From contig JAHRHY010000004.1 in NCBI GenBank assembly GCA_019671135.1, positions 372,001 through 436,000 of the forward strand: a stretch of 64,000 bases of DNA, written 5' to 3'. The stretch is from Linnemannia hyalina (Eukaryota; Mortierellomycota; Mortierellomycetes; Mortierellales; Mortierellaceae). Made by a program: the position numbers and the translations under genes. Under the pieces are notes generated by a model. It did no database searches. It was not told the DNA's origin and saw only the letters and a program-made list of their open reading frames with translations. Shown in pieces: positions 36,413 through 48,537 of the stretch; position 1 is the stretch's first letter; each line of letters starts with the position of its first letter.

Positions 36413-37289
36413 TTATTGATCCATTTCTCCACCACCTCCATTCTGTTCTAGTTCTCTTTGGGCTTCTTCTCTTTCTGCCGCGGTCCAGAGACGATCGAGA
36501 CTATCGCCCATGTCGTCGTCCTCATCGTCATCGGTCTGTAAGTGGTTGTGCTGTTGTTTGTTCGTAGTATCATGGGCGTCGCATTCAACACCTGAGGGTG
36601 GTACGCTAGCCTTCTGATGGGGTGATGCTGGCGTGCTGCTGCTGCTGCCGGAGCTGCTGCTGCTGCTACCATCACTAGAAGTAGCTGGGGGGCCAGAAGT
36701 GCCTTGAGCATTAAAGACAAAGGCCTCTGCATGTGTGGACGCGATACCAAACCACCCCTGGGTTTGAGCCTGGGGTGTAGATGGGTCCACAACTTGCATT
36801 GGTGCAGCCTGTTGTTCTCTGTTGCTTGCGGGCGCGACCTGCTGATGGGGTACAGGATTGAAGCTCAGAGCGGGCTTCGTCCCATTCAACCCTTCAGCTT
36901 GGACAGGAGGCCTCTGTTGGGGTACGGATGCATTGGTCACGGGGACCTTGCTTCCATTCAACCCAGCAGCCTGCGGTGCAGGAGTGGTGGCCTGTCCAGC
37001 GGTCTTTGTCTTCTTCTTCCTTGGCTTCTTCTTCTTGGGGGCGCCATCCAGGGACCTAGGTCTCTTGTGGTCCTGAGGGTCCTGGCCGGAGGGCCCCAGG
37101 TCCTTGATGGTGGGTTTTGGCGCATGACGGATCTGAAATCCATCCTGGTCCGGCGCCGAGATTCTCTTTGATCCCTGCTCCTTGTTGTTGTTGTTGCTGT
37201 TGCTGTTGCTGTTGCTCTTGCTGTTGTTGTTGTTGTTGTTGCTTTTGTTGGGTTGTTGTCTGTTGCTGTTGTTGCCTCTGCTACTACTA
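36413..37289 (-). pseudogene. LINE copy B ORF1, C-terminal part
   Basis: Starts at SSRGNNSNRQQPNKSNN directly after the second MITE and runs to the stop at 36413. It has one extra Asn codon in the Asn-rich tract and one substitution near the C-terminus (GGGEMDQ versus GGGDMDQ in copy A). Confidence 0.85.
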
Positions 37290-37786
37290 TGGAGGCCTTT
37301 CAAGTCCAAATTATCATATGGTGTTTGTTACATCTCTGCAGATCTTGACGATATCCACCGCGTCCATTAGAGGAGAGTGTATGTATGATACCAAGCATAT
37401 AAGACAACCATTGTAACATTTTTTGTTTAACTATCCTACTAAACACCAACCTATTCTCCAAACAACAAAGTCTTCTTATTTTTCGCTCACCAATATCTTG
37501 AATGTGTTCATCTACTATTAAACTGTACCCATCACTGCAAGATTCGCCTGAGTAGTTCTTGTATGTGATCATCTAAAGCACTTGCACTCTCAACTGTATC
37601 TTTGTCGTGAAATACAGGGGAGAGATTACATTTTAAAAAAAAATTGTGCTATCTGTTGCTATTTTATCCTATGTTCTGTTGCCGACTGTGAAGAGATATA
37701 TCAGCTATGGAAGTCAACACTCCGTTCCTTGGGCTTTGGATATTTTTTATATGCTTTTTTATATCCTCTGCACATGAAGGGGCCGC
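37290..37786. mobile_element. 497-bp MITE-like insertion in LINE copy B ORF1
   Basis: Copy A has the uninterrupted site (CTACTACTACCGAG around 3040-3055), so the insertion edges are exact: TA at 37288-37289 and again at 37787-37788. The element differs from the copy at 35027-35521 at several positions and small indels, so it is not a recent duplicate of that copy. Confidence 0.85.
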
Positions 37787-37788
37787 TA

Positions 37789-38798
37789 CCGAGTTGGTTG
37801 ACTGTAGGCGTTCCCTCCATGAAGCGGTACGACATGATGGTTTTAGTCAGCAGGGGTGTGTTGCTCAGGGCGAGGCTTGCTGTTGCCTTGCTGCAGCTTC
37901 TAGAGTCGTGTCCAGTAATGCCGCATCCCACGCAGAAGGCCGGGGCGTTTCTCCAGAAGAAGTACGTGTTCCAGCGGAGAAAGTTGGCGATCCTGGGCAG
38001 CTGTGGGTTGGACGGGATGTTCTCGTGGAACGTGAGTCGAAAGGATATGTTACCATCCTTGATTGTGTGTGTTGGGTGTCGAATGTACCCAAAGCTGATG
38101 TTGTCTACGGTCCCGTGGTTACCGAAGATAGCCGTCAGTTCGGTCTGGATCTGTTCCAGATTGTCGGTGCAGGCGATGTTGTTGGCGAAGATCGTCTCCT
38201 CCACTCCCGAGGTGTACACCGTCTTGGATGGCTGAATCCAGAAGGTGGTTGTAATCTCCAGGGGGATGTTAAGGGCAAAGTCAAACTCAGCCTTATCCTT
38301 GAAAATCGCTGCCATATATTTATGGACTTGGTCGAATCGCAGCTCCGTCACGCCCCTGACTTGGTCTGCGATGGCATTCATCACCTGGGTGTATGTGATG
38401 CCTTGGGGCGTGTCCTTCTTGCCGGGAAGGGTGTAGGCCAGGACATAGTCGTTCCTGAACACGGTCGCGGGGAGCGTGTCTGCTACTGGGCGATACTTGC
38501 CCGCTGCAGCCTTTTTCGCCCATGTTGCTGTTGACTCCAGGGGTGGGCGAAACACAACCGGTTGCTGCTGTTGTTGTTGTAGTTGTCGTTGTTGCTGTTG
38601 TTGATGCTGTTGCTGCTGTGGTGGGTTCGAGGTGTCGGGGGTTGAATTCGACTTTTGGTGGATGGGTGGATGAGTCCCAGATCCATCCATCGCCAACCTG
38701 GGCGCTGCAGATGCCGATCCGGTTCCAGTTTCTGGATTCGGGTCGGTACCTGGCGGAACTGTTTCTGCCGCCAGGGCCATGTCGTGATTTACCGACAT
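37789..38798 (-). pseudogene. LINE copy B ORF1, N-terminal part
   Basis: Starts MSVNHDMALAAETVPPG and includes the Gln-rich tract (shorter than in copy A) and the zinc knuckle CVGCGITGHDSRSC. Broken at VNQLGS by the second MITE. About 1-2 percent of positions differ from copy A, clearly more than in ORF2. Confidence 0.87.
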
Positions 38799-38899
38799 GG
38801 GTAGGTGGGGGATAAGAAAGAGAAAAGAGGGGTAGTAGAAAGGGGAAGGGGGGCCGTCTGGGGCGGAGTGCGAAATATGTAAAACTTGTGCAAAGGGGA

Positions 38900-38934
38900 A
38901 GAAAGAGTTGCTCTACCATTTGAGCTAGATCCCC
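38900..38934 (-). promoter_or_regulatory. tRNA-like 5' head of LINE copy B
   Basis: Same as 4161-4196: GGGGATC, A-box TAGCTCAAATGG and D-stem GAGC. The flanking sequence differs from copy A immediately after the four C, which fixes the element end. Confidence 0.6.
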
Positions 38935-39202
38935 AAATTAACTTGATACACAGCAATTGTGGCCAACATCCAAGTTCTGAAAGATCCATTTCGTTCAAGA
39001 ACCGTGTTTTTGGTTACTTTGAGCCCTGGATCCTAGAGACCCCACTCAGGGTATCTCAAAACTCTATCCATAATGGTAGTTTGCAATTTGGTATTGAGTA
39101 GAAAGACATTTTTTTGTATGTAGAAAAACATTGCACCGCTTTCGTGCAGGAAAATATACATTCTATAAGTGCAAGCTCGAGATATTTTTCTTTGCTCTGT
39201 TC

Positions 39203-39530
39203 CAAAGTCCATCTCCAAGACAGTCCTGGACAAGTTTGTTGGCTACCTGGAGACGGAGGCTTCAGAACTGATCTGAAAACCACGGCGCACCGCGGTGATC
39301 ACGTGGGAGCAGACCCAGGATATCTCTGTCATATCTGCCAAGGACAAGACATGCGACTGGAGTCAAGGATACGGCTACATTACCCGTGATGGTTTCTGCC
39401 CGTGTGGCGCTTCATTAGCCAGAGGGGACCTGCCCAGGAGTGACCACGGACCCACGCGTTGCTGATGAGCGGTTGTTGGAGAGTATTTTGAGAAGGAGGA
39501 GGCTATCGATGATGGAGAGGACGGGAAGAA
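39203..39530 (+). pseudogene. Broken copy of the small Cys-rich gene at 48538
   Basis: Matches 48538-48867 over its length: SISKTVLDKFVGYLE, then WEQTQDIS, DWSQGYGYIT, DGFCPCGASLA. The start ATG is AAG, the Trp codon of LIWKPR is TGA, and the Cys-Pro-Gly region near the C-terminus is shifted. Similarity continues for about 110 bp beyond the stop, so a genomic segment of about 440 bp was duplicated. No sign of retroposition (no poly(A) tail seen). Confidence 0.8.
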
Positions 39531-39639
39531 ACCCCTTTATCCGCGTCTAATTTTTTTTGTCTTGTGTTTAAGCTATGAAGAGCAGCGCAATTGTTGTGCA
39601 GAGCCAAGTTCCGGACCGGTTAGCAACTAGTGGATGGTG

Positions 39640-40940
39640 CACTGGAGAGTTTGGTCCATAGCCCCTTTACTTCCAAATGCCTCCTTTGAGTTGTTTGTCA
39701 GAGTAATAAAATTGTGTACACCAAAAAAAAAAAAAATGGCTATTGTAGGCATGGCCTAAGAATCGCGACATTATCGTGTTCTGGATGCTGGTCTCTGTAT
39801 TGCAAAAGATCGGCATGAAACGCACTGGGGAGCCGCGTTGATTGAAACGCGATTGATGTTTTGTTCTGTTGCCACTTTTATTCAAGTACCAAGAAAGTGG
39901 CTATCTTCGGCTTTAGCGCTACTGAACGATCACGTCAAGACCAGCAACAACAGCAGCAAAAAAAATACTCGCTCCACTCTCGGTAAAGGCCTTTGCATAC
40001 AAAAAAAAACAACCTTGAAGTCCCTACGAGAGGTGAACATTTCCACTTACACGCATATATTTTCTTTCATACTTTCGAGCGCTTACCGGTATTGTTGAAG
40101 CGCGATACAGCGGTAGAAACATATCAAAAGTGCGGTGGCGAATACAATGTATCGGTACTACAGGGCTGCATCGATGCCATGGAACGCAGCAGGGGGGATA
40201 TGGTGTTGAGGAGCAATCGCATGCATAAAGATCTGACGATGTACGCCCGATGAATGACGGAGTTATTAGACATTGAAAAGCGTGAAGAGGTTCAATACTA
40301 AGATCCTCTCGCTCATCGATGACGATAATGAGAGTCTTATACGGGGTTAGGGCTTAAATACCGCAACAAACCTCTGCTTTCAAACTGTGTCAGGGCCTTT
40401 AATGTGACTCAGAAACAAGCAAAAAACGAAAGATTGTCTGCGCCGCCGTCTCTGCCTCCGCTGCCTCCTCCGCCACGACATCAGTGACGATTAGAGATCT
40501 AGATTTTGCTCTCCTACTCATTTTCACCACCTTTTTTTCCAGTCTCTCTTTCTCCCCTTTTTATCCTATTGCTTCAGCTATTTATCTATCCAAGTATAGC
40601 AGCAAAATATTCTTGAACCATCGGCCATCGTTATTCTCCCTTACTTTCTTGTATTTGCACAGGGGCAAGGGATGCATAACTTTTATCGGTACTCGACAAT
40701 CTCTCCAGTCCTTGGAATGTATACCACCATTTTTCTGTGAACACGTAGAACAATTATTGGTTGCTGTCCTCTGTTTACATGCTATGAGACAGAAGACAGA
40801 TAAAAGAAATAGTATTCGCCGGCGCTTTTCTCTCTTTCTTTTTCTTCATGCTCACTGCAACTCGGAGCATTTTCTCACCCTCTTCACTCTCTCCAATCCT
40901 TCATAACAACTCCTTCTCTCCTTTTCTCCCAGCACCAAAA
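39640..40940. other. Intergenic, no supported gene
   Basis: Several short open frames on both strands, none with recognisable domains or consistent exon signals. Confidence 0.45.
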
Positions 40941-41343
40941 ATGAAGACCCTTTCCCTTCCCCTCTGCATTGTCGTTGTGACTTGTGCCTCCACCCAAGAT
41001 AAAAAATACTTCAGCTCTCCGTACGTTTCAACCATAACTGCCCACTCGAGCTGTGTTGTCGCGTGTTCTAACACACCAAATTTTTGTTGCCCCTCACTCA
41101 TCGTGTGTAATTGTTTCGGTGGTTCAAGTGAAGCAGAGGAAACGCCCACCGGTCAAGTGCAGGATTTTCATGGACAGGTACCACGCGTTCGCTAATACCT
41201 GCTCCGACACCTACAATGCTGCCAAAGATGATTTGAAAAAGTCCAGACTCCAAATCCACGACGCTGTTGTCAAGGCCTTTAACCAAGGCCCTGAACACCA
41301 CCAAAGCTGCCGGATACTCTTTAAAGTCCATCGGGGGGCCTGA
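40941..41343 (+). pseudogene. Possible small secreted-protein gene or fragment
   Basis: Starts MKTLSLPLCIVVVTCAS, a signal-peptide-like N-terminus. A GTACGT donor follows at 41021. Downstream is a frame reading KCRIFMDRYHAFANTCSDTY, then KDDLKKSRLQIHDAVVKAF, ending at 41343. I cannot join the two in frame with a clear acceptor, so either an exon is missed or the gene is broken. No family recognised. Confidence 0.25.
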
Positions 41344-41580
41344 TGGTTGTAGATGTCGAAGTTGTGAAGAGCATCAAAGTTGGTGACATTGTGTAGGGTT
41401 TTAGCACTGGCAGTACCGCCACAGTCTGTGATGCCGCTAGCTATGATTTGAACTATGGGTATTATCACAGCCAAGACTGTGACAAAAAGTCCTACCTCTC
41501 TTCTCTTCTCCTCCACCTCTCCCGGTGACCTTCTTACACAACCTTTCACTATTTCTTTTCATGTCATTACTCATCCCATC

Positions 41581-41615
<35 letters not shown>

Positions 41616-42843
41616 ATAAGGAGCTCAAGAAACATGATTAAAAAAAATCGCACCCGATTTGTATCTATGCTTTGCTTCACATGCACTATTACTATTAACC
41701 CAAACGATACATTCCTTTTCAATCTTACCTTCTCTCTCTTTACCAGTAACTGTTTTTCTCCAACTCTATCACACCACTAACGAACACCACACAATTAGTA
41801 TCGTGCGACAAAAAGAAATAAGAGGATTAATGAGGTCAAAAAGGAATCCCAAGTTTAAGGGAACGCCTTTTTGGAGGGACGAGAGTACCCACTCAGGCGA
41901 TCTAGCAACTTGAAAACAACGCACATCGGAAGAAAAAAAAAAGAAAAGCTTTGAACATAACTACAAGTCTTGCATGATCCTTTCCGCCTGAAGCGAAGAA
42001 GATCCGAGTTCATTGAAAAGACATAGTGCGCGAGGAGGAGGGCGGTTTTTTTTCAAACGTATGATCAGTATTTCAATCGCTCGTGTTTCACGACCCTACC
42101 GCCGGGTTTAACGACCCTATTGAATTATGGCGGAAAAAGAGCAACGATGAAAAAAGGAAACAAGAAATGGAACAACACTCCTCTTCATCTCCTCCCTATT
42201 TACCACCTATGGATCGACCGATTCAACAACAACAGTTCCACCTCTCTGCCTAATCGATATTCCATCTACATGGTACAAAAAGAGGGTGTAAAAAAAGAGA
42301 AGCAGAAAAGTAGTCAAGACACGCAACACATAAGGGTGAACTTGTATTTTTGTGACATCAAAGGGAATAACACCCTACACTATTAGTGCATTTGATGTGC
42401 GCAGCTGGGCCTCGGTGCTGCACACGTTTGATTTACTTCTTCCTTTTCTCTCTCTATCCCTTTGTTGGGGGGAGATCGACATGCATCTAGTAGGTAGCTG
42501 CTGAGAAAGCTGAATTGCTTCAATTGGGACTACAACCCAAAAATGCTTACCATTTTTTTTTCGCTTCAACCTACACGTCTCATCCTCTCCTGCGGTATCT
42601 CTCTATCACCTAAACATGCCCAATCGCGTGCACTTCAATCGCATTGAGAAAAATATTTTGTTATTGTGTTGGATATATTACAAGGTCGATGAGGGGGAAA
42701 CTATTGAAAAATGCTATGTACTATTGTTGCGTGAAGAAAAAAAAAACAAAAAGGTTGTTGTGCAAAGAGTGAGGAGATTGATAGAACAAAATGAAAAAGA
42801 CCTATATGCCTATGTATTATCGAGAAGGAAGCTATATGTTGTT
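41344..42843. other. Intergenic with A-run (about 41583-41613)
   Basis: Contains a homopolymer A run of about 31-33 bases. A weak minus-strand frame at 41345-41480 reads GLFVTVLAVIIPIVQIIAS and might be a signal peptide remnant; not called as a gene. Confidence 0.4.
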
Positions 42844-44865
42844 TTAAGAGAGGATCCAGTTCATCTCCATCTTGACAGAGCGACCACGCTTGGTCGTAAT
42901 GGGGACAGTACGCGAGAGGGGCTTCTCGATCATGTCCCAAGCATCGACATTGGGCTCGTTGAACTTGCATGCAATCTCGAGTGGGGCACGGCTGTCACCG
43001 CTGCTGTTGCTGTTGCCGTTGGTACCCTTGTTGGTGCTGCTACGACCGACCTGGAAGGCTGAGAGGTCGGATGAGGCGGGGGTGGTCTGGTGGAAGGGCA
43101 GCTTGGGCAGGTAGATCGGAGGCAACTCGATTCTGGGCGACGAGATCGGGGTGGATGACGCGGAAGACGAGTCAAACTTCTTCAACGATGAGATAGCTAG
43201 AGCTGGGGGGATCATGGACGACTTCGACGAGGAAGACCACTCCATCTTCTGGGCGCTAGCAGGCGAGACAGGACTAGTAGCAGCAGCACCAGAGGCAGTG
43301 TTCTTGGCATTGTAAGAGGGCTGGTACGAGGGCGAGTAGGCAATGCGGCCAGTCTCGCCTTGCTCATACCCAACAACCTGGGCAGGTGGGGGCGACATGG
43401 AGGAGTCCTCTTCTCGAACGAAGGAGCGGCCATCCTTCTCTGAGAAGAAGCAAGTGCCAGGCGCCTGGCCTTGCTTGGCCGCAATCTGGCAGCAGCAGTT
43501 GGCAGCGACAGGGGCATGGGCTCCGTTGCTAGCGGCGCCGGCAAGCTGGCAGTGTGAGGGGCGGGCATAGGGCAAGGAAGGGCTGTACCCAGCCTGGGCG
43601 TACTTGCGGGCGCGAGACAACGAACGGTCAGGACGAGAGAATGATGTGGGCAGGCGCTGGGCAAGGGCACGCTCGAGCTCCATATCGTAATCGATGGTCT
43701 GGCCGGGAACACCAGCATCCATGGACGACTCCTTGGCCTGGAGGTAGGCGGCGAGGCCAAACGTCTCCGCTAGGTCTTGCTCATGGACGGTCTGCGTGTG
43801 CTTGCCAACGGCCTTGGCGCGCCAAATGGGGACGTCTTCGTTGTTGCGACGACGACGGCTCTGGGGCTGGTCCTCATCATCAGTCTCGGACAACATGTTG
43901 GCATCAGCTTGCTGCTGCTGAAGAGCAGTGATGTGGGAGAAGGTGGGGCCAGAGCCAGGGTTGCTGCGCAGGACGACACGCTCAATCTCATCCTCATCCT
44001 CGTCGTCGTCATCCATATCGTTGTCATCCTCAGCGTCGTCGTCCTCATCATCATCATCGTCCTCGGTGGCATGGGCAACCAACTGGCTGTTGGGATGATG
44101 ATGGCGGTGGACCTGGATGGACTCGAACCTCTCGATGGGAGCGACGGTAGGTCTGTGGACGACAGGCTTGCGACGGATGATCTTATGGACCTTGGCGCGA
44201 GCCATGGCGATGCTCTTGGCCGAGGCGGGGGCAGACATGGGGGTGTCAGACTCGGTATCGGTGCTGCTACCGCTGCTTGCGGGGCTTCCCGGGTGTGAGT
44301 GGAGAGGGGTGGCAGCAGTGGCGGTAGTGGGCGAGACGGGGACAGAGCAGGAGGGCGACGAGGTAGAAGACTTAGCGGCGGCAGAAGCTGCCTTTTTCTC
44401 AGCAGAAATCTTTTTATTAGAGCCTGAACCAGACCCAGCAGCGAGAGAAGCCGCGGCACCGGCCTTGGCGGCTGCGATCAAGGTGGCAGCAGCAGTGGTG
44501 GCGGGCGAGAGGACGGCAGTGTCGCCCGAGGGGAGTGTAATAATAGGAGTCGCAGTTGAGGTAATGATGCCGGCGCCATCCTTTCTGATTTTGGGGTTGT
44601 TGAGGTGACGCTGGAACTGACGGATATCGAGCTGGACAGAGGCGAGTTCACGATAGGAGCACTCGACACTGTGTTTGACGCAGCGAGAGCAGGGCTCCTT
44701 GCGGTCGCACTTGACCTTCTTGGCTCTGCAGCGGAGACAGGACGAGTAGACCTTGAGGCGTTTGAGGTCGTAGGCGACCCCAGGGATCGAGGCCAGAGTT
44801 GCGGGGTCGAGCTGGGCAATCTCGGTCGCTGTTGTTGGGAGGAGCTGGAGCGTCGAAGTTGACAT
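42844..44865 (-). CDS. Zn(II)2Cys6 binuclear cluster transcription factor
   Basis: A 673-aa single-exon protein. The zinc cluster is at residues 43-69: Cys at 43, 46, 53, 59, 62 and 69, spacing C-X2-C-X6-C-X5-C-X2-C-X6-C, with a basic RAKKVK loop. This is the DNA-binding domain of the Gal4-type fungal family, acting in the nucleus. The rest is low complexity: Ala/Ser/Thr-rich (about 110-230), a long Asp/Glu tract (about 270-300, likely activating or protein-binding), and Ser/Pro-rich segments. I do not see the fungal-specific middle homology domain that many family members have. The target genes cannot be inferred. The start is the first Met, 42 residues before the cluster. Confidence 0.9.
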   Translation of the reverse strand: MSTSTLQLLPTTATEIAQLDPATLASIPGVAYDLKRLKVYSSCLRCRAKKVKCDRKEPCSRCVKHSVECSYRELASVQLDIRQFQRHLNNPKIRKDGAGIITSTATPIITLPSGDTAVLSPATTAAATLIAAAKAGAAASLAAGSGSGSNKKISAEKKAASAAAKSSTSSPSCSVPVSPTTATAATPLHSHPGSPASSGSSTDTESDTPMSAPASAKSIAMARAKVHKIIRRKPVVHRPTVAPIERFESIQVHRHHHPNSQLVAHATEDDDDDEDDDAEDDNDMDDDDEDEDEIERVVLRSNPGSGPTFSHITALQQQQADANMLSETDDEDQPQSRRRRNNEDVPIWRAKAVGKHTQTVHEQDLAETFGLAAYLQAKESSMDAGVPGQTIDYDMELERALAQRLPTSFSRPDRSLSRARKYAQAGYSPSLPYARPSHCQLAGAASNGAHAPVAANCCCQIAAKQGQAPGTCFFSEKDGRSFVREEDSSMSPPPAQVVGYEQGETGRIAYSPSYQPSYNAKNTASGAAATSPVSPASAQKMEWSSSSKSSMIPPALAISSLKKFDSSSASSTPISSPRIELPPIYLPKLPFHQTTPASSDLSAFQVGRSSTNKGTNGNSNSSGDSRAPLEIACKFNEPNVDAWDMIEKPLSRTVPITTKRGRSVKMEMNWILS

Positions 44866-47800
44866 TTTTTATATGTATTGTATGTGTTTGATTTGGTGGA
44901 TATGGGTTGGTGAGTTGCAATTGGATAGTTGAGAGCGAGGGTGAAGGTGAAGGGAGTGCGAGGGTTTGATTGATCAAGAGCAATGAGAGGAGGTGAAGAG
45001 ATGAAGATGAATGAGGAAGAAAAAAGGAAGAGTAGTTGAGATGAAGTGAATGAGGGAGACTGAGGGTAGTGGTAGTAGGTAGTGGACAACTATTAAGGAG
45101 AGAGGGAGGAGGAGGAGGAGGAGGAGGTGTCGGAAGGGAAGAAGAGAGGGAAAAGATAAAAACCGACAACAGAAAAATTCTTATCAGATCCTTTTTTTTG
45201 ACAGGTGAGAGACAGACAAGCCACTATACCGACAGACGGAGGGAAGGGAGTGAGTGACCCACGCCCACTTCTTACTCACCTTACACACTCACTGCTGTAC
45301 TGTACACAATTGATCCGGAGAACAAAATCAACAAGCGCTTTTGCTCTGCTCTCAGGTGATACCACAGATCAAGTCAGTGTCAAGGAGAGAGAAGAATAAG
45401 GGACCCGAAGAATAAAAGGCGGGCCGACTTCTCCACTCAAGTAACACAGTTGAACAGTTATTTTATCAATCTGATAACAAAAGCGTCTGAATGAGAAGAG
45501 AAAAAAGCAAAAGAAGAAAGAGAAGGCCGAGAAGTGAATGGCTCCAGTTGACACCATCCCGGTTTATTGCCTGTTGCTCTTGGTATTATTCGGTACAATA
45601 ATACCAGCTTGTCCCTTTTATCCCCACACGATATTCTCATCTCTTTGTGATCCACTCCCTCTCCAGCCCCTCAGGTCAACGACCAGTTGGAATGGTAAAA
45701 CATGCAAACATACACACGCCGAAAAAAAAAAGTATGATGAAAGCTAAAGACCAAAAAAAAAAAAAGCAAACGACATGTGAGGAACGAGTTCCCCGAACCA
45801 CCGTTCATCCACCTTCGGCCAAACCAACAGAAAACCAATATAAAATAATCATCTTTAGCCCAACCTTGCCTATCCCCGTCCCCCTTCGGATTGCGTGCCT
45901 CATCTTCTCCCATCGCCTTTTATTATTACCCACCGGGAAAAAAAAGACCAGCACACTTTGCGAAACCCTATTATCTCGGCTGTTTCTACCATATTTGTTC
46001 TTTACTTATTTACCACACACAAAACACAAAAAAAAAAATGGAGCACTGTTTTTTTCGGCCTTGTGTCCAGCCTTTTTTCTCTTCGTCGGTCTCCTCCTTC
46101 CTCTTCTTGTTTTTTCCCAGTCTATTTTAGATGGAAGAGAAGAAGAAACCTCTCATCGAGTCATCGTGTAATTCGTGCTTTTCAATATTATCGCTCAATT
46201 GAATCCGATTACTCAATGGCATAATGAGCGAAAGGGCTCAGTCAGTTCGGAAAACTCTTTTCTCTCCTTCTCTCTCCCTCATAAGACACCACTCGTCCCA
46301 CTTCTTTTTTCTTGCTTTATCGTATGGAGCACTGTGATCTCGGACAACGGGGCAAGATGGTTACCCTTCCTCCAATGATGCTCCCGGTTGAGTGTTCATC
46401 TCTCGCTGTTCATCATCCGCTACAACAAAAGAGAAACAAGAGAATGGCAATACTCGCAACGAGGGCGAATTCACACCCTACAGTGATCCTGATCTGCTCT
46501 TCCCTGTGTACTCCTCTACTCTTTCGACACCCCTTCTGTGCTGAATGTATATCGCACACAGACAACAAAAACGAAAGCAAGTCAGTCGCACCAAAATAAA
46601 AAAAAAATCTGACCCGGATCTGATAACATTTTGAAGCGGAACGCCAAATCAAAACATCACAACACCACAAGAAAAACACTTATCAGATCCTTTTCAAGGG
46701 GGAAAAATAAAATGCAGCTACAGAAGGGGTGAGCAAAAGAGAAAGGGAGGGAGGACAATGTTCCACACGCACTAACGACGACACTCACACGTACACGCAA
46801 CGCCCACTGTACTCGTACATACTCTTGCACTTACACACATCCAGCATATCCAACTCACTTACATTCACACAGAGCACTCAAACGAGCGAGCGAATAGATG
46901 AAAACGAAGACAACAGTATAACTTGAGTCTACTCGACTCGGTTCGACTGATGGGCCGAGACTGAACAGCCAATGATCACACTTCACCGCCACAAGCTGCT
47001 CTTTCAAGTGTAATGGGCTTTTCTTGCCTCTCTCTTTGTCTCTCCTGCCAGAACACCGCTTATGACAAAACGACAAACGAAAGAAAAACATACCTTCTCT
47101 TTTGTACCTTTAGTAAACAAACCCCGAGGCAGGTTCGACTAGTTTTCGCCCAGCAAGATAAAAAAAAAAGAGAGAGAGCTTCATATCAGTCTCTCGCAAG
47201 GCAAAGCCATCTTTTCTTCAACCTCACCTGTCAATCTAAGGGCCAGGAAGAGCGAGAGAGAGAGTGTGCTTCCTAATCAGATTTGCCTTCTTTGTCGGCC
47301 ATTAAAAACCCCATCACAAAACAAATTACTCTTCTCTTGGAAGAGCGGAAGTGAACAGAGAGAGAGACAGTGAAAGAGAAGAGGGTGTTGCATCGAGGAT
47401 GAGATGTTAACCACTGCATTCACGGTGAGCACAGAAAGGAAACAAACAAAATGTCAAAACTGGTCAGCAAAAGGAAGAATATAAAAGGCGCGGCACCGCA
47501 CTGCACCCTCACCGCGTGGCGTGTTGTCTTGTTTGTTTGTTGACATGCCAACATTCACCACCATCCACACTCCGCAGTGCACATAATGAGAGAAAGTAAG
47601 GGAGTGCTTAGTTCAATCAAATGCACCAAAACAAATAAATAATAAAAGACGTTGGGCGTAGACCTTTGTTGACAAGTGACCGGTGGTGGCTATCTCTATT
47701 AGGGAGGGATCCACGTTGTTTCTCTTGATGCAGGGTTAGTTGGCGTATCTTTCTCAACCGAAAAGATTGAAGATGCGGATAGGCAGGCAGCAAACGATCC

Positions 47801-48298
47801 TACAGATCATCCCCACATCACGCAATGGCAACGCGCTCGATAGAAGAGCACACATAATTGATGACAACAAAGACGGTGAGCAATTTCGTTTGCATTTCGC
47901 CCAATGCTGCCTCCCTACTTCACCCGGAACGTTTTTTTTTGTGGTGCCGAGCGTGACAGGTCAATGTCATTTACTCTCTGTATTATCCTGAATCGCGTGT
48001 ATCCAGAGTCACAACGACGTCCTCCCTCATGGGTCTAGAGATTAGTAGGGAGCAACTGCCGTTTTATTCCCTGTCCATCACACTCCATATCTTATCTCAA
48101 GACGCGACCACACCCTCAACAAAAAAAGTAGGCGCGACTTTAGTCAAAAAACCAACGTGAATTAGTACACATTGGAGCCAAAAAGAGCAAAGAAAGGTCT
48201 ACAACCGAGCCTTGTCGTACCTTCCATGCTTCTCAACAAAAAAAAAACCACTCCCACCCCATCCATAGGGGGGATGGACAAAAAGATATCATCACGAT
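44866..48298. other. Intergenic, no supported gene
   Basis: Upstream region of the zinc cluster gene. It has GA-rich (about 45090-45140) and CT/AC-rich tracts and many A runs. No coherent exon set or RNA gene seen. Confidence 0.5.
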
Positions 48299-48369
48299 GA
48301 GCTTGCCGAGGATCGAACTCGGATTACTAGATTCGAAGTCTAGGGGACTATCCATTATCCTACAAGCCC
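48299..48369 (-). tRNA. tRNA-Arg (anticodon UCG)
   Basis: The minus strand folds as a standard 71-nt cloverleaf. The acceptor pairs GGGCTTG with CAAGCTC (one G-T). The D-arm is GGAT/GTCC. The anticodon stem CTAGA/TCTAG has loop CTTCGAA, giving anticodon TCG, which reads CGA Arg codons. The T-arm CCGAG/CTCGG has loop TTCGATC. No intron. A T5 run about 16 nt downstream is a plausible RNA polymerase III terminator. CCA is not encoded. Confidence 0.93.
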
Positions 48370-48537
48370 TGCTCACTGAAAACGATTGGTTGAGTTCCAG
48401 GACAGCTTTTGAAATATTTATACCCGAATAAAATAGGTCACGTGGGCACGCGCTGAATCAACGCCACCAATTTTTCGTGAGGTGAAAAAAAAACGCGCCA
48501 AAAAAGCTGTATGGAATGTTGCCCACTCCGGACCCCA

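Larger units (their letters stand above)
17114..38934 (-). mobile_element. LINE copy B, interrupted by a nested Gypsy pair and two MITEs
   Basis: The 5' end is at 38934 (tRNA-like head) and the 3' end near 17114. The body is in two parts, 38934-33830 and 19000-17114, about 7.0 kb together including two MITE insertions. The Gypsy pair (19001-33829) sits in the reverse transcriptase region. With one ACGTC removed, GDRFR joins TWITRC in frame. ORF1 is split by a MITE at 37290-37786, and ORF2 by the MITE at 35027-35521. Confidence 0.92.

Noticed and set aside
41211..41549. Minus-strand frame with a signal-peptide-like stretch and ITDCGG, faintly like an ML-domain protein
   Set aside because: Too short, no second exon found, and it overlaps another weak candidate; not enough for a call.
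43777..44608. Plus-strand frames opposite the zinc cluster gene
   Set aside because: Antisense to strongly biased codons; the minus-strand frame has an exact zinc cluster.
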